Source: Falsochrobactrum tianjinense
GTDB taxonomy: Bacteria > Pseudomonadota > Alphaproteobacteria > Rhizobiales > Rhizobiaceae
Reading direction: 5' to 3'
NCBI RefSeq assembly: GCF_019100495.1
Contig: NZ_JAHRVA010000008.1
Location: forward strand, 24,919-88,918
DNA: 64,000 bases
A model generated the notes under the pieces. That model saw nothing but the letters and a program-made list of their open reading frames with translations, searched no databases and was not told the origin of the DNA. Position numbers and translations under genes: made by a program. Shown here piece after piece: positions 25,447 to 33,720 of the stretch (position 1 is its first letter; each line of letters begins with the position of its first letter).

Positions 25447-26910
25447 TTAAAGATCGATAAGCACGCTTTTGGATTTGCGATTTGCGAGATAAGCATCGCG
25501 TCCAAGATCCTTGCCAATGCCCGAGCTTTTATAACCGCCGGTCGGCAGGATATGGTCACGCGAACGGCCATAGCGATTGACCCAGATGGTGCCTGCCTGC
25601 AAAGCCTTGGTGACACGTATTGCACGCGACAAGTCCCGCGTGAAAAGACCTGCTGCCAGCCCATATGTCGGATGGTCGGCAAGTGCGAGCGCCTCATCTT
25701 CCTGGCTGAATGTCTGGATTGTCAGAACGGGACCAAAGATTTCCTCAGTAACAGCCGGAGAGTTTTCATTGACATTTCGCAATAGCGTCGGCTGATAGAA
25801 GTAGCCGTCAATGTCCATACGTTTGCCACCCACCACGCATTCTGCGCCAATGCTCGTGGCTTTTTGAACGATTTCATCAATGCGGCAAAGCTGCCGTTCG
25901 GAAATAATAGGAGAATATTGCGTATTCTCATCCCATGTGACACCAGGCCTGATATTAGCCATATGACAGGCAATCGCATCGCTCAGAGCATCCGCAATTT
26001 CTTCCGCCACAATCAGACGGGAACCAGCAACACAAGCCTGCCCGGCATTGGAGATGATACCCCGCGTGATAGCAGAAGCAGCTAGTTCCAGATCGGCATC
26101 GGCAAACACCACCTGCGGGCTTTTACCGCCAAGCTCCAGCGTCATTGGCTTTATGCCTGTACGGGCGATATTCTGCATAATCGCAGCACCCGCAGCGGTT
26201 GATCCCGTGAAACTGACTTTGGAAATATCCGCATGTCCGGTAATCGCATTGCCGGTTGTCGGCCCATCGCCCAGTACAATGTTGATAAGGCCAGCCGGTA
26301 TTCCGGCTTTAACCGCGAGTTCCGCCATGTAAAGCGTAGTGAAAGGCGTGATTTCCGATGGCTTGAGCACAACCGCATTACCTGCTGCCAGTGCCGGTCC
26401 CAACTTCCAGCCAGCCATGGAGATCGGGAAATTCCATGGCGTAATGGCACCGATAATGCCATAAGGCTCACTCAGCGTCATGCCAAATGTATTGGCGCTC
26501 GTCGGAACGACATCACTGCCCTCCTTATCCGCAAACTCTGCAAAAAAGCGGATCTGCTCGACCGTAACCGCTATATCGCCTTCGATAAGTTGTGCAATTG
26601 GCCGTGTTGAAGAAACCGCTTCTAAACGTGCCAGCGTCAGCGCTTCCTGCTCAATCAAATCAGCCCAGCGGTGCATGGCGTTAAGACGTTCACGCGGACG
26701 ACATTCAGCCCATCCACTAGACTTCAACGCAGTTTTTGCCGTCTCTACGGCACGATCAACCAGCGCACTATCTGCTATGGGACAGTCCCCATAGGCTTTG
26801 CCGTCGGAAGGTCTGCGCATTTCCAGCCCGCCCGTGGCATCGACACGTTCTTCGCCAATATAATGATAAAACGGAAGCTCAAGCGTTTCAGGGTCGAAGC
26901 TTAATGTCAT
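25447..26910 (-). CDS. NAD(P)-dependent aldehyde dehydrogenase
   Basis: 487 residues from the ATG at 26910 (MTLSFDPETLELPFYHY), with GAGG upstream; an extended frame to 26961 has no ribosome site. ALDH landmarks: TPWNFPISMAGWK (about 145-157), LELGGKSPQVVF (Glu at about 250), catalytic Cys in NAGQACVAGSRL (about 282-293). LPTGGYKSSGIGKDLG at the C-terminus is typical. Similar to betaine-aldehyde/gamma-aminobutyraldehyde dehydrogenases. Its position beside amine oxidases suggests it takes an amino-aldehyde, with GabD acting on a later semialdehyde. Substrate is inference. Confidence 0.88.
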   Translation of the reverse strand: MTLSFDPETLELPFYHYIGEERVDATGGLEMRRPSDGKAYGDCPIADSALVDRAVETAKTALKSSGWAECRPRERLNAMHRWADLIEQEALTLARLEAVSSTRPIAQLIEGDIAVTVEQIRFFAEFADKEGSDVVPTSANTFGMTLSEPYGIIGAITPWNFPISMAGWKLGPALAAGNAVVLKPSEITPFTTLYMAELAVKAGIPAGLINIVLGDGPTTGNAITGHADISKVSFTGSTAAGAAIMQNIARTGIKPMTLELGGKSPQVVFADADLELAASAITRGIISNAGQACVAGSRLIVAEEIADALSDAIACHMANIRPGVTWDENTQYSPIISERQLCRIDEIVQKATSIGAECVVGGKRMDIDGYFYQPTLLRNVNENSPAVTEEIFGPVLTIQTFSQEDEALALADHPTYGLAAGLFTRDLSRAIRVTKALQAGTIWVNRYGRSRDHILPTGGYKSSGIGKDLGRDAYLANRKSKSVLIDL

Positions 26911-26975
26911 GGCGCACCTCGCACTTTCTCTATTGAAACGATAGTGCCGAACGCACCGCATTTTTGATTGAGAAT

Positions 26976-27013
26976 AACCCGCCTGACGGTTTTGAATCGC
27001 ATCAGGCGGGTTT
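26976..27013 (-). terminator. Intercistronic terminator/attenuator
   Basis: AACCCGCCTGA (26976-26986) and TCAGGCGGGTTT (27002-27013) form an 11-bp stem with a 15-nt loop. On the minus strand the stem follows the cupin gene, with a T-rich tail just after it. It would reduce read-through from the upper genes (M20, GhrA, cupin) into the dehydrogenase genes. Confidence 0.7.
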
Positions 27014-27044
27014 GATGCAGCGGATTATTCTGGATCGGAGATGC

Positions 27045-27401
27045 TTATTCGTAAACGCAGAGGTAAATCTTGCGTACCGTTTCAATCGTGCGCCATATGC
27101 CGACAAAGCCCGGCTTCATGACAAAGCTGTCGCCTGCACGATAGGTTTTAGTCTCGCCGCCTGTTTCTTCTATTTCAACAAGGCCGGACAGGATATGACA
27201 AAACTCCAGCGTTGTACCCTTGATGGAGTGGGTTTCACCTGGTGTTGCTTCCCAAACACCCGTCAGAACCTTATCGTCTTTGGATGCATCCTGCGCCCAT
27301 GTCTTGAATGATGGATTGCCGGAAATCAGACGATCCGCAGTTGGCAGAGCCTCTTTTGGTGCGAAATCCGGATTTGGATCAATGGTAATCAGAAGTGACA
27401 T
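27045..27401 (-). CDS. Small cupin-domain protein
   Basis: 118 residues, a single cupin barrel of the DUF861/Cupin_3 type. EFCHILSGLVEIEETGGETKTYRAGD (in pieces, about 65-90) is the core with G(x)5 turns and metal-ligand positions partly conserved, followed by SFVMKPGFVGIWRTIETVRKIY. Often found with amine oxidases and ALDHs in rhizobia; function unproven, perhaps an isomerase or binding protein for a pathway intermediate. Lies 15 nt downstream of the hydroxyacid dehydrogenase gene. Confidence 0.82.
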   Translation of the reverse strand: MSLLITIDPNPDFAPKEALPTADRLISGNPSFKTWAQDASKDDKVLTGVWEATPGETHSIKGTTLEFCHILSGLVEIEETGGETKTYRAGDSFVMKPGFVGIWRTIETVRKIYLCVYE

Positions 27402-27416
27402 GTGATTTCCTTGAAG

Positions 27417-28340
27417 TTAATAGCCAAGTGTTTGATCGATCAGGCCGATCAGGTCTTTTCCAGCCTGGTGACGCTGGATATTTTCAATCACAAATTTTGC
27501 TGCCGTATGTGGTTGGGTTACGGAAGCGATGTGCGGCGTGATGAAGACTTTCGGGTGTGACCAAAGCGGATGCCTTGCCGGAAGCGGCTCAGGATCGGTG
27601 ACGTCAAGCATGGCCGCCGCCAATTGCTGACTATTCAAAGCTTCAAGTAGTGCTTGCTGATCGAGTTGAGGTCCGCGACCGGCATGCAGCAGTCTTGCGC
27701 CCTTTGGCAGAAGTGCGAACAGGTCGGCATTGAGAATGCCGCGTGTTTCATTCGTCAGCGGCAAAAGGCAAATCAGAATATCGGTTTGACGCAGAAAACC
27801 TGCAAACTGGTCTTCACCATAAAAGCACTCGACGCCATCAATCTGCTTTGGGCTACGGCTCCAACCAGCAAGCGGAAATTGAAATGGCCTGAGGCGATCA
27901 ATTGCCGCCTGTGCCAGCATGCCAAGCCCGAGAAATCCAACCCGGCGTTCTTGTGCCTGTGGAACTGCGCGTGCACGCCACTGCTCGCTTTTCTGCTGTT
28001 CGCGATATGCAATTGCGTCGCGATGTAAAGTCAACACTCCAAACGTTACATATTCCTGCATCATACGAATGATGCCGTCCTCGACCATGCGTACAAGCTT
28101 CACATGATCGGGCACGCTACCGGGCTTGAACTGATCGACCCCCGCACCAATAGAAAACAGAATTTCAAGATTGCGATATTTGGTAATGTCATCGGGTGCG
28201 ACCCAACTGATCAGATAGCGTATCTTTTCAGGGTCAACGTTCTCTCCTGCCTGATAGAACTCGAGATCAGGAAGTGCAACTTGAACGGCCTCGCGAAAGA
28301 CCGCGCCACGAACAACATCTGAATTAAAGAGAAACGCCAT
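27417..28340 (-). CDS. D-2-hydroxyacid dehydrogenase, GhrA-type (glyoxylate/hydroxypyruvate reductase A)
   Basis: 307 residues. A Rossmann motif VGFLGLGMLAQAAIDRL (GxGxxA type, about 134-150), the NAD-binding LLHAGRGPQLDQQALL (catalytic Arg region about 225-240), and the catalytic His in FITPHIASVTQP (about 270-281). This C-terminal histidine context and length are those of GhrA rather than GhrB. Reduces glyoxylate, hydroxypyruvate or another 2-oxo acid, or acts in reverse. Between an M20 deacylase (21 nt) and the cupin (15 nt) in one operon. Confidence 0.86.
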   Translation of the reverse strand: MAFLFNSDVVRGAVFREAVQVALPDLEFYQAGENVDPEKIRYLISWVAPDDITKYRNLEILFSIGAGVDQFKPGSVPDHVKLVRMVEDGIIRMMQEYVTFGVLTLHRDAIAYREQQKSEQWRARAVPQAQERRVGFLGLGMLAQAAIDRLRPFQFPLAGWSRSPKQIDGVECFYGEDQFAGFLRQTDILICLLPLTNETRGILNADLFALLPKGARLLHAGRGPQLDQQALLEALNSQQLAAAMLDVTDPEPLPARHPLWSHPKVFITPHIASVTQPHTAAKFVIENIQRHQAGKDLIGLIDQTLGY

Positions 28341-28361
28341 GATTGTTCCCGCCGTTTCCAG

Positions 28362-29486
28362 TTAAGAAGCGAGGCGTGCACCGAGATTTTCGATCATCAT
28401 TTGGCACGCGTTCAGTTCTTCGATTTCGATATATTCGTTGGGGCGATGCGCGCGACTAATATCACCTGGACCACAAATGATCGCATCAATCCCTGCCTGC
28501 TGATAAAGCCCGGCTTCTGTGCCGTAGCTGACGGCGGCGACGGTTTGTTGCCCAGTCAACTCTTCGAGCAGCACATTGAGAGCAGCTTCACTGGAAAGTG
28601 ACAAAGCGGGATATGCGCTGAGTGCATGCCACAACACGTCAAACCCCAGACCGCGCAGTGCATTAAGCTCCTGCTTTACCGGCTCCAGCAATGCCGTTGG
28701 CGAAGCGCCTGAAATAGCGCGCACCTCAATTTCTGCCGAGCATCGATCGGGGATGATGTTTACAGCCTGCCCGCCTGAAACAGTACCAAACTGCAAAGAG
28801 GAGTAAGGCGGCTCAAAATTCTGGTCGAAAGGTCCCTTGGCGAGCGTCTGTCCGTAAGCTATAGATTTTGCAATCAACTCAGACATTGCGTGAACAGAAT
28901 TCAAACCCAGATCAGGCCGCGAAGAATGTCCGGAACGGCCGATCACCTCAATACGGGCAGCTGCCTTCCCCTTATGCGCACGCACAGCCCGCATACCGCT
29001 CGGCTCTCCGATTATCGCGCCAAGAGGTTTGGCACAAAGTTCTGGAAGCACTGCAAGTAGATGTGGCACACCACGGCATCCTGCTTCTTCATCGTAAGAA
29101 AAGGCTAGATGAACAGGCCGTTTCAGCGGGCTTGACGCAAGCTCAGGCAAAGCAGCCAAAGCAGAGGCCAGAAAGCCTTTCATGTCTGTCGTGCCTCGTC
29201 CATAAAGTCTGCCGCCATCTTTATGAAGTGTGAACGGATCAGTAGCCCATTCGACCTCTCCAGCTGGCACAACATCCGTATGGCCCGACAAAATATAACC
29301 GGGCGCATCACGCGGACCGATCGTAATGAAAAGATTAGCCCGATCGCCTTCCGGCCCGGGCAATACTGAAACATCGGCACCGACTGCCTTCGCATAGGAA
29401 CTGATCCATCCGGCAATCGCATCATTGGGCGTACCAACAACCGATGGAAAGCCAATCAAAGTTGCGAGAATTTCTTCGGCGTTCAT
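28362..29486 (-). CDS. M20-family amidohydrolase, acetylornithine deacetylase (ArgE) type
   Basis: About 374 residues from ATG 29486; a GTG 9 nt further upstream is possible, neither has a strong site. Zinc-site signatures of the M20A family: SGHTDVVP (His, about 68-75), YGRGTTDMKGF (Asp, about 96-106), SYDEEAGCRG (Glu pair, about 130-139) and the terminal CGPGDISRAHRPNEYIEIEEL (His, about 340-355). A dimerisation lid domain lies between. By family it removes an acetyl or other acyl group from an amino acid, consistent with nearby GNAT proteins that could have made an N-acetyl intermediate. Divergent from the GNAT gene at 29745. Confidence 0.88.
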   Translation of the reverse strand: MNAEEILATLIGFPSVVGTPNDAIAGWISSYAKAVGADVSVLPGPEGDRANLFITIGPRDAPGYILSGHTDVVPAGEVEWATDPFTLHKDGGRLYGRGTTDMKGFLASALAALPELASSPLKRPVHLAFSYDEEAGCRGVPHLLAVLPELCAKPLGAIIGEPSGMRAVRAHKGKAAARIEVIGRSGHSSRPDLGLNSVHAMSELIAKSIAYGQTLAKGPFDQNFEPPYSSLQFGTVSGGQAVNIIPDRCSAEIEVRAISGASPTALLEPVKQELNALRGLGFDVLWHALSAYPALSLSSEAALNVLLEELTGQQTVAAVSYGTEAGLYQQAGIDAIICGPGDISRAHRPNEYIEIEELNACQMMIENLGARLAS

Positions 29487-29647
29487 AAATACCACATTCG
29501 ATGACAGGCTTTTGGACTGCTATTAGCATACGTATCTGAGGCAGTGTTCCGTGCTGAATACCTCCCTGCTTCGAACAAAAATTGCGAAAATAGACATCCA
29601 AGAAGCAAATCCTGCGGAAGCGTTTATGAAATAATGTGGCAAAATAC

Positions 29648-29679
29648 TCCTGCCAAACGGGTTGCATTTTGTGGCAGGA
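29648..29679. promoter_or_regulatory. Inverted repeat in the divergent M20/GNAT promoter region
   Basis: TCCTGCCA (29648-29655) and TGGCAGGA (29672-29679), a perfect 8-bp pair across 16 nt, nested with a shorter GCAAAAT/ATTTTG pair. Position upstream of GNAT copy 2 and of the minus-strand operon fits a regulator-binding site. Confidence 0.45.
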
Positions 29680-29744
29680 TCAAAACACTAATGCTTGAGG
29701 GCTTATCATCCACAAGTTGAGCTTGGCAGCGGGTAGGAAGCGGA

Positions 29745-30632
29745 TTGGCTGATATGCAAAAATCAGTACGGCTGAAATCTTTTGAATTGATCGCGCGTGA
29801 CATAAAAGACGTGGATGTCAGCCTGCTTCACGGCCTCTCGATGGGTGTTCGCTGGCCGCATCGCCCTAACGACTGGGAGCTACTGCTACAAACAGGTCAC
29901 GGTCTTGTCGCTGTGGATGGGATCGGTCGCGTGTTCGGCAGCGCCATGTGGTTTCCATATGGAGACGATTTCGCGACAATCGGCATGGTTATCACATCGC
30001 CGCGTACGCAGGCACAAGGCAATGGGCGCTGGCTGATGGAGCAGGTATTGGAGCGCTGTGAGGGTCGAAACCTCAGCCTCAATGCAACTCAGGCTGCATA
30101 TAATCTGTACCTCTCACTTGGTTTTTTAGATGAAGCAACGGTTTATCAGCACCAAGGAGAAGTTGGCTTCGCGCTTCCGGCAATATCGAAACCCGATGGA
30201 GAACTTGTCGCTCTCTCAGCGGATGACCTGGAAACAATCACAGACCTGGATTGCAAGGCTTTCGGCGCAAATCGTGCACATTTGCTTCAACTCATCTCCG
30301 ACAAGGCTGTGATCTATGGTTTGAAAAGGAACGACCAGATCGTCGGCTATTCATTTTGCCGCGAATTTGGGCGCGGGAAAGTTATTGGCCCCATCGCCGC
30401 AAGCAACGATGACGACGCTATTCAGCTGACAGCAATCCATCTCCAAAACCTGAAAGGCGAGTTTGCTCGCGTCGACACGCGTGAAAAAGAAGGCGCTTTC
30501 GCCGACTTTATAGAGCAATGCCGTCTCAGCATATTCGGCACGGTAACAACCATGTCGCAAGGGAAGCCATTTTTGAACAGAAAGGCTAACGAGCTGTGGA
30601 TATATGGTCTATCGGCCCATGGTTGGGGATAG
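29745..30632 (+). CDS. GNAT-family N-acetyltransferase with C-terminal extra domain (copy 2)
   Basis: 295 residues counted from a TTG at 29745, preferred because AGGAAG lies at the right distance; an ATG at 29754 would lose three residues. The same two-domain plan as 19732-20574: GNAT part with WPHRPNDWELLLQTGHGLVAV, acetyl-CoA loop QAQGNGRWLMEQ (about 87-98) and NLYLSLGFLDEATVYQHQG, then a second domain with FGRGKVIGPIAASNDDDAIQL. Convergent with the LysR gene 10 nt away. Likely acetylates the amine handled by the Pot-type importer/oxidase cluster; substrate unknown. Confidence 0.87.
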   Translation: MADMQKSVRLKSFELIARDIKDVDVSLLHGLSMGVRWPHRPNDWELLLQTGHGLVAVDGIGRVFGSAMWFPYGDDFATIGMVITSPRTQAQGNGRWLMEQVLERCEGRNLSLNATQAAYNLYLSLGFLDEATVYQHQGEVGFALPAISKPDGELVALSADDLETITDLDCKAFGANRAHLLQLISDKAVIYGLKRNDQIVGYSFCREFGRGKVIGPIAASNDDDAIQLTAIHLQNLKGEFARVDTREKEGAFADFIEQCRLSIFGTVTTMSQGKPFLNRKANELWIYGLSAHGWG

Positions 30633-30641
30633 TTTGACCCG

Positions 30642-31610
30642 TCAGATATTCTGAGGAGGCTGCAACGCTTCTTCAAGGCTTAGCGATGGATACATTGCTG
30701 TAATAGCACGAATGTCGTCCATAAGTTCAGCAATCAGCCAATCTCTAACTTGCGTCACGATTGGTCGAACGGGCTTGTCGCGCAAGCGCACCAGATGACA
30801 TTTGCGATGCGTGGGCAAGAACCGGTTATGGGCCGGTATCAGTGCTTGCGTCCGTAACCAGTGCGCAACGACATTCAGCCATCCAATTGCTACGCCCTGC
30901 CCCAGCAATGCCGCTTGAACGACTATCGCATAGTCAGAGAACAACATTTCATCATGCGCGCCGCCCCTCCCATGTGCCGACAGGAAAAAGTCAGGCCAAT
31001 TGGGCTGAGCCTCACTCAGATTGATCAGCGTGGTCACAGGTTGATCAAGAACTGAATTCTCTTCGTTATGCTCCCTTTGGTAAGTCGGGCTGCAAATCGG
31101 CACAAGAACCTCGCGCATGACAAAAGTGGCTTCGTGATTGTCATCGCCGCCTTCGACAAAGCGCATTCCAAGGTCAACATCGTTTACTGGCCCCGCCAAA
31201 GGCCCCATGATCAGCTCAAAACGCAGATCGACTCCAGGAAAGGTCTTTTTGAAAGCGGCCATGCGCGGCATCACCCAATGCGTTGTAAAGCCAGTAGAAA
31301 GTGATAGCGTTACCGTCTGTACGCCCTGCTTACGGTCGTTAATCTCTCTGAGAGCCTGTTCGATACCGGCAAAGCCACGCTCAATCGCATCATGCAGAAT
31401 TTTGCCATATTCGGTCAACGTGACGCCGCTCGTCTTGCGAATGAAAAGTTGCACATCCAGATGCTCTTCCAGTCGTCCGATCATACGGCTGATGGCAGCT
31501 GGCGTAACATTGAGTTCCTGAGCGGCCTTGGAAAAATTCCCATGCCGCGCCGCCGCCTCAAGCGTGAAGAGACCATTCATAGAAGGAAGTGTACGCCGCA
31601 ATACAGTCAT
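30642..31610 (-). CDS. LysR-family transcriptional regulator (GcvA-like)
   Basis: About 322 residues from ATG 31610 (MTVLRRTLPSMNGLFTLEA); an ATG at 31625 adds five residues and neither has a strong ribosome site. The winged-helix region is AARHGNFSKAAQELNVTPAAISRMIGRLEEHL (helix-turn-helix about 18-48 read in pieces). The effector domain begins about residue 90. The RRxLPSMNxL start and LNVTPAAISR are typical of the GcvA/AmpR branch. Divergent from the Pot-type importer operon at 31845, which it probably controls. A palindrome covers its own start codon. Confidence 0.9.
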   Translation of the reverse strand: MTVLRRTLPSMNGLFTLEAAARHGNFSKAAQELNVTPAAISRMIGRLEEHLDVQLFIRKTSGVTLTEYGKILHDAIERGFAGIEQALREINDRKQGVQTVTLSLSTGFTTHWVMPRMAAFKKTFPGVDLRFELIMGPLAGPVNDVDLGMRFVEGGDDNHEATFVMREVLVPICSPTYQREHNEENSVLDQPVTTLINLSEAQPNWPDFFLSAHGRGGAHDEMLFSDYAIVVQAALLGQGVAIGWLNVVAHWLRTQALIPAHNRFLPTHRKCHLVRLRDKPVRPIVTQVRDWLIAELMDDIRAITAMYPSLSLEEALQPPQNI

Positions 31611-31622
31611 TACATTTTGTAA
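31610..31622. promoter_or_regulatory. Palindrome over the LysR start codon
   Basis: TTACA-TTT-TGTAA, a 13-bp inverted repeat overlapping the start of the LysR gene, in the spacer shared with the divergent importer operon. A plausible autoregulatory site. Confidence 0.4.
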
Positions 31623-31844
31623 CATTGTGTCAAGCTTTTTTCAATTGCACCCGCCGCACTTATTTGTTCTCCTGCTAAACAAGAAAGAGGATAATCCTTC
31701 GTCATCATCAGGGGAACAAAACATTTGGCTGTGGTAAGCGCCAAAGCGGCTACACGCATGACCAATGTTGAGCTCTTCCATTGAATGCAGCAAATCAAAC
31801 TTATGTAGTTCCCTGCAAGTCGATAAATTAATCAGTGGAATCAA

Positions 31845-32939
31845 ATGACTGAAGCAATAAAGTCGGCAAGTGTAGGCGTTTCCATCCGTTCAGCGACGAA
31901 GACCTATGGGGCTTTCTGCGCTCTTGATTCAGTCAGCCTTGATGTAGAACCCGGCGAATTCGTTTCTATTCTAGGCCCATCGGGGTCAGGCAAGACAACC
32001 TTTCTCGGTATTCTCGGCGGCTTTGTTCAACCGACATCCGGTTCAATCTGGCTGGGCGATCGCGATATTACATTGGAGCCACCACATAAGCGAGATATTG
32101 GCATTGTCTTTCAGAACTATGCCCTGTTCCCGCATATGAATGTCGCTGAAAATATTACATTCCCATTGCGTGCTCGCCGGATGCCGAAAGCGGACTGGCC
32201 CCAAAAGCTGCGCGATGCACTCGCCATGGTTGAGCTGACGGGACTGGAAGATCGTAAAGTACACGAGCTTTCCGGCGGACAAAGACAGCGGGTCGCTTTG
32301 GCCCGTGCAATGATCTTTGAACCTCGCCTCATTCTGATGGACGAGCCATTATCCGCGCTCGATAAGCAATTGCGTGAAAACATGCAAATCGAGCTCAAGC
32401 AGATCCACCGCAAACTAGAAGCGACAATTGTTTATGTCACACACGACCAGCGTGAAGCGCTCACCATGAGCGACCGCGTTGCCATCATGAACAAAGGAAA
32501 GATAGTTCAGATTGATACGCCAGAAATGTTGCACGACCGGCCGATTAACTCCTTCGTTGCAAGCTTCATCGGTGAAGCCACGCTTCTGCCTGTTGTACGA
32601 GACGGAGACAACTGCGTCAGCCTTGCGGGCACAACGCTCCGGTCTGCCTACCCGATACCGCAGGGAGAAAAGCTCTATCTCGCACTCCATTCTGAAAAAC
32701 TGGTCGTCAGCAATCAGGATACCGGTAATTACAATTTAAACCGGCTGCGCGGCAAGGTTATCGAAGCACTTTATCAAGGCGAAAGCATCCGCGTTTTCAT
32801 GCAGCTCCCTTCTGGCGAAACACTGAGTTTCCGCCTGCCCACCAATCACGCAGGACGTGCGAAATTGCGCGCGCCCGGTGAAGACATCGAAATTGCACTT
32901 CACCCGGAAGACACGGTGATTGTGCCTGAACCCAACTAA
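31845..32939 (+). CDS. Polyamine-type ABC transporter ATP-binding protein (PotA family)
   Basis: 364 residues. Walker A GPSGSGKT 44-51, Q-loop in VFQNYALFPH, signature LSGGQ 142-146, Walker B RLILMDEP to Glu 167, switch His in VTHDQREA. The C-terminal TOBE/OB domain (about 240-360) is that of spermidine/putrescine-type (CUT/MOI) ATPases. First gene of the plus-strand operon that also encodes a HAD hydrolase, an oxidase, a binding protein, two permeases and a GMC oxidoreductase. Confidence 0.92.
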   Translation: MTEAIKSASVGVSIRSATKTYGAFCALDSVSLDVEPGEFVSILGPSGSGKTTFLGILGGFVQPTSGSIWLGDRDITLEPPHKRDIGIVFQNYALFPHMNVAENITFPLRARRMPKADWPQKLRDALAMVELTGLEDRKVHELSGGQRQRVALARAMIFEPRLILMDEPLSALDKQLRENMQIELKQIHRKLEATIVYVTHDQREALTMSDRVAIMNKGKIVQIDTPEMLHDRPINSFVASFIGEATLLPVVRDGDNCVSLAGTTLRSAYPIPQGEKLYLALHSEKLVVSNQDTGNYNLNRLRGKVIEALYQGESIRVFMQLPSGETLSFRLPTNHAGRAKLRAPGEDIEIALHPEDTVIVPEPN

Positions 32940-32971
32940 CCGTCATCCATAGCACTATGAGGAAAACAGCA

Positions 32972-33700
32972 ATGAAGATCACTGATTTTAAAGTGATGAC
33001 CTTCGACGTAGTAGGCACTTTGATCGATTTCGAAACAGGTGTTTTGAATGCAACGCGCAAGGTGGGTGGCGAAAAGGCGGCCAAGCTGACCGATGACGAA
33101 ATCTTCGGGCCATATATCCGCGGACGTGATCAGTTCTACGGACGTTCGTCATCTGCCATGAAGGATGTTTACCTTCACATGGCCAAAGAACTTGGGATTA
33201 ATGACGATCAAGCCTCGGCGGATTTGTTTCAGCTGGCAATCCTGCGTCATCCGGCCTTTGAGGATTCCGTTGCAGCGCTCAAGCGTCTACGCAAGAATTT
33301 CCGCCTTGTCGCCATGACCAATGCTGACCGCACAACTTTCTCAGCCTATTCGGAAACGTTGGACAATCCATTCCACGACAGCGTGACCTGCGATGAAACC
33401 GGCTATGCGAAGCCAAATCCAAATTTCTTCGCTTACAACAAGGGTCGCCAGTCGGCATTTGGTTATAAGCCATCAGAGATCCTGCATGTTGCGCAGAGCC
33501 AGTACCATGACATCGGCATTGCCAAGGAGCTTGGTTATACAACGTGCTGGATTGAACGCCGTCAAGGCCAGAACGGCTTTGGCGGTACGCCTACACCGAA
33601 AGGCGTGATCAAGCCTGACTTACATTTCTCGACATTAATGCAGCTCGCAGACGCGGTAGACGCTGAACTCCTTTCAGCTTCTGTCGCCAACGCAGCGTAA
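32972..33700 (+). CDS. HAD-superfamily hydrolase, haloacid-dehalogenase type II-like (copy 2)
   Basis: 242 residues from the ATG at 32972, with AGGA 8 nt upstream; an ATG at 32957 lacks a site. Motif I TFDVVGTLIDFE (Asp nucleophile about residue 11), motif II VAMTNADR (about 111-118), Lys in YAKPNPNFF (about 148-156), and motif IV HVAQSQYHDIGIAKELGY (about 175-192) with the acidic residue. The HVAQSxYHD form differs from true haloacid dehalogenases (SSNxxD), so the substrate is probably not a halo-acid. Linked to a PuuB-like oxidase 20 nt downstream, as in copy 1 at 20918. Confidence 0.86.
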   Translation: MKITDFKVMTFDVVGTLIDFETGVLNATRKVGGEKAAKLTDDEIFGPYIRGRDQFYGRSSSAMKDVYLHMAKELGINDDQASADLFQLAILRHPAFEDSVAALKRLRKNFRLVAMTNADRTTFSAYSETLDNPFHDSVTCDETGYAKPNPNFFAYNKGRQSAFGYKPSEILHVAQSQYHDIGIAKELGYTTCWIERRQGQNGFGGTPTPKGVIKPDLHFSTLMQLADAVDAELLSASVANAA

Positions 33701-33720
33701 GATCGGAACGGCATTCCTCC

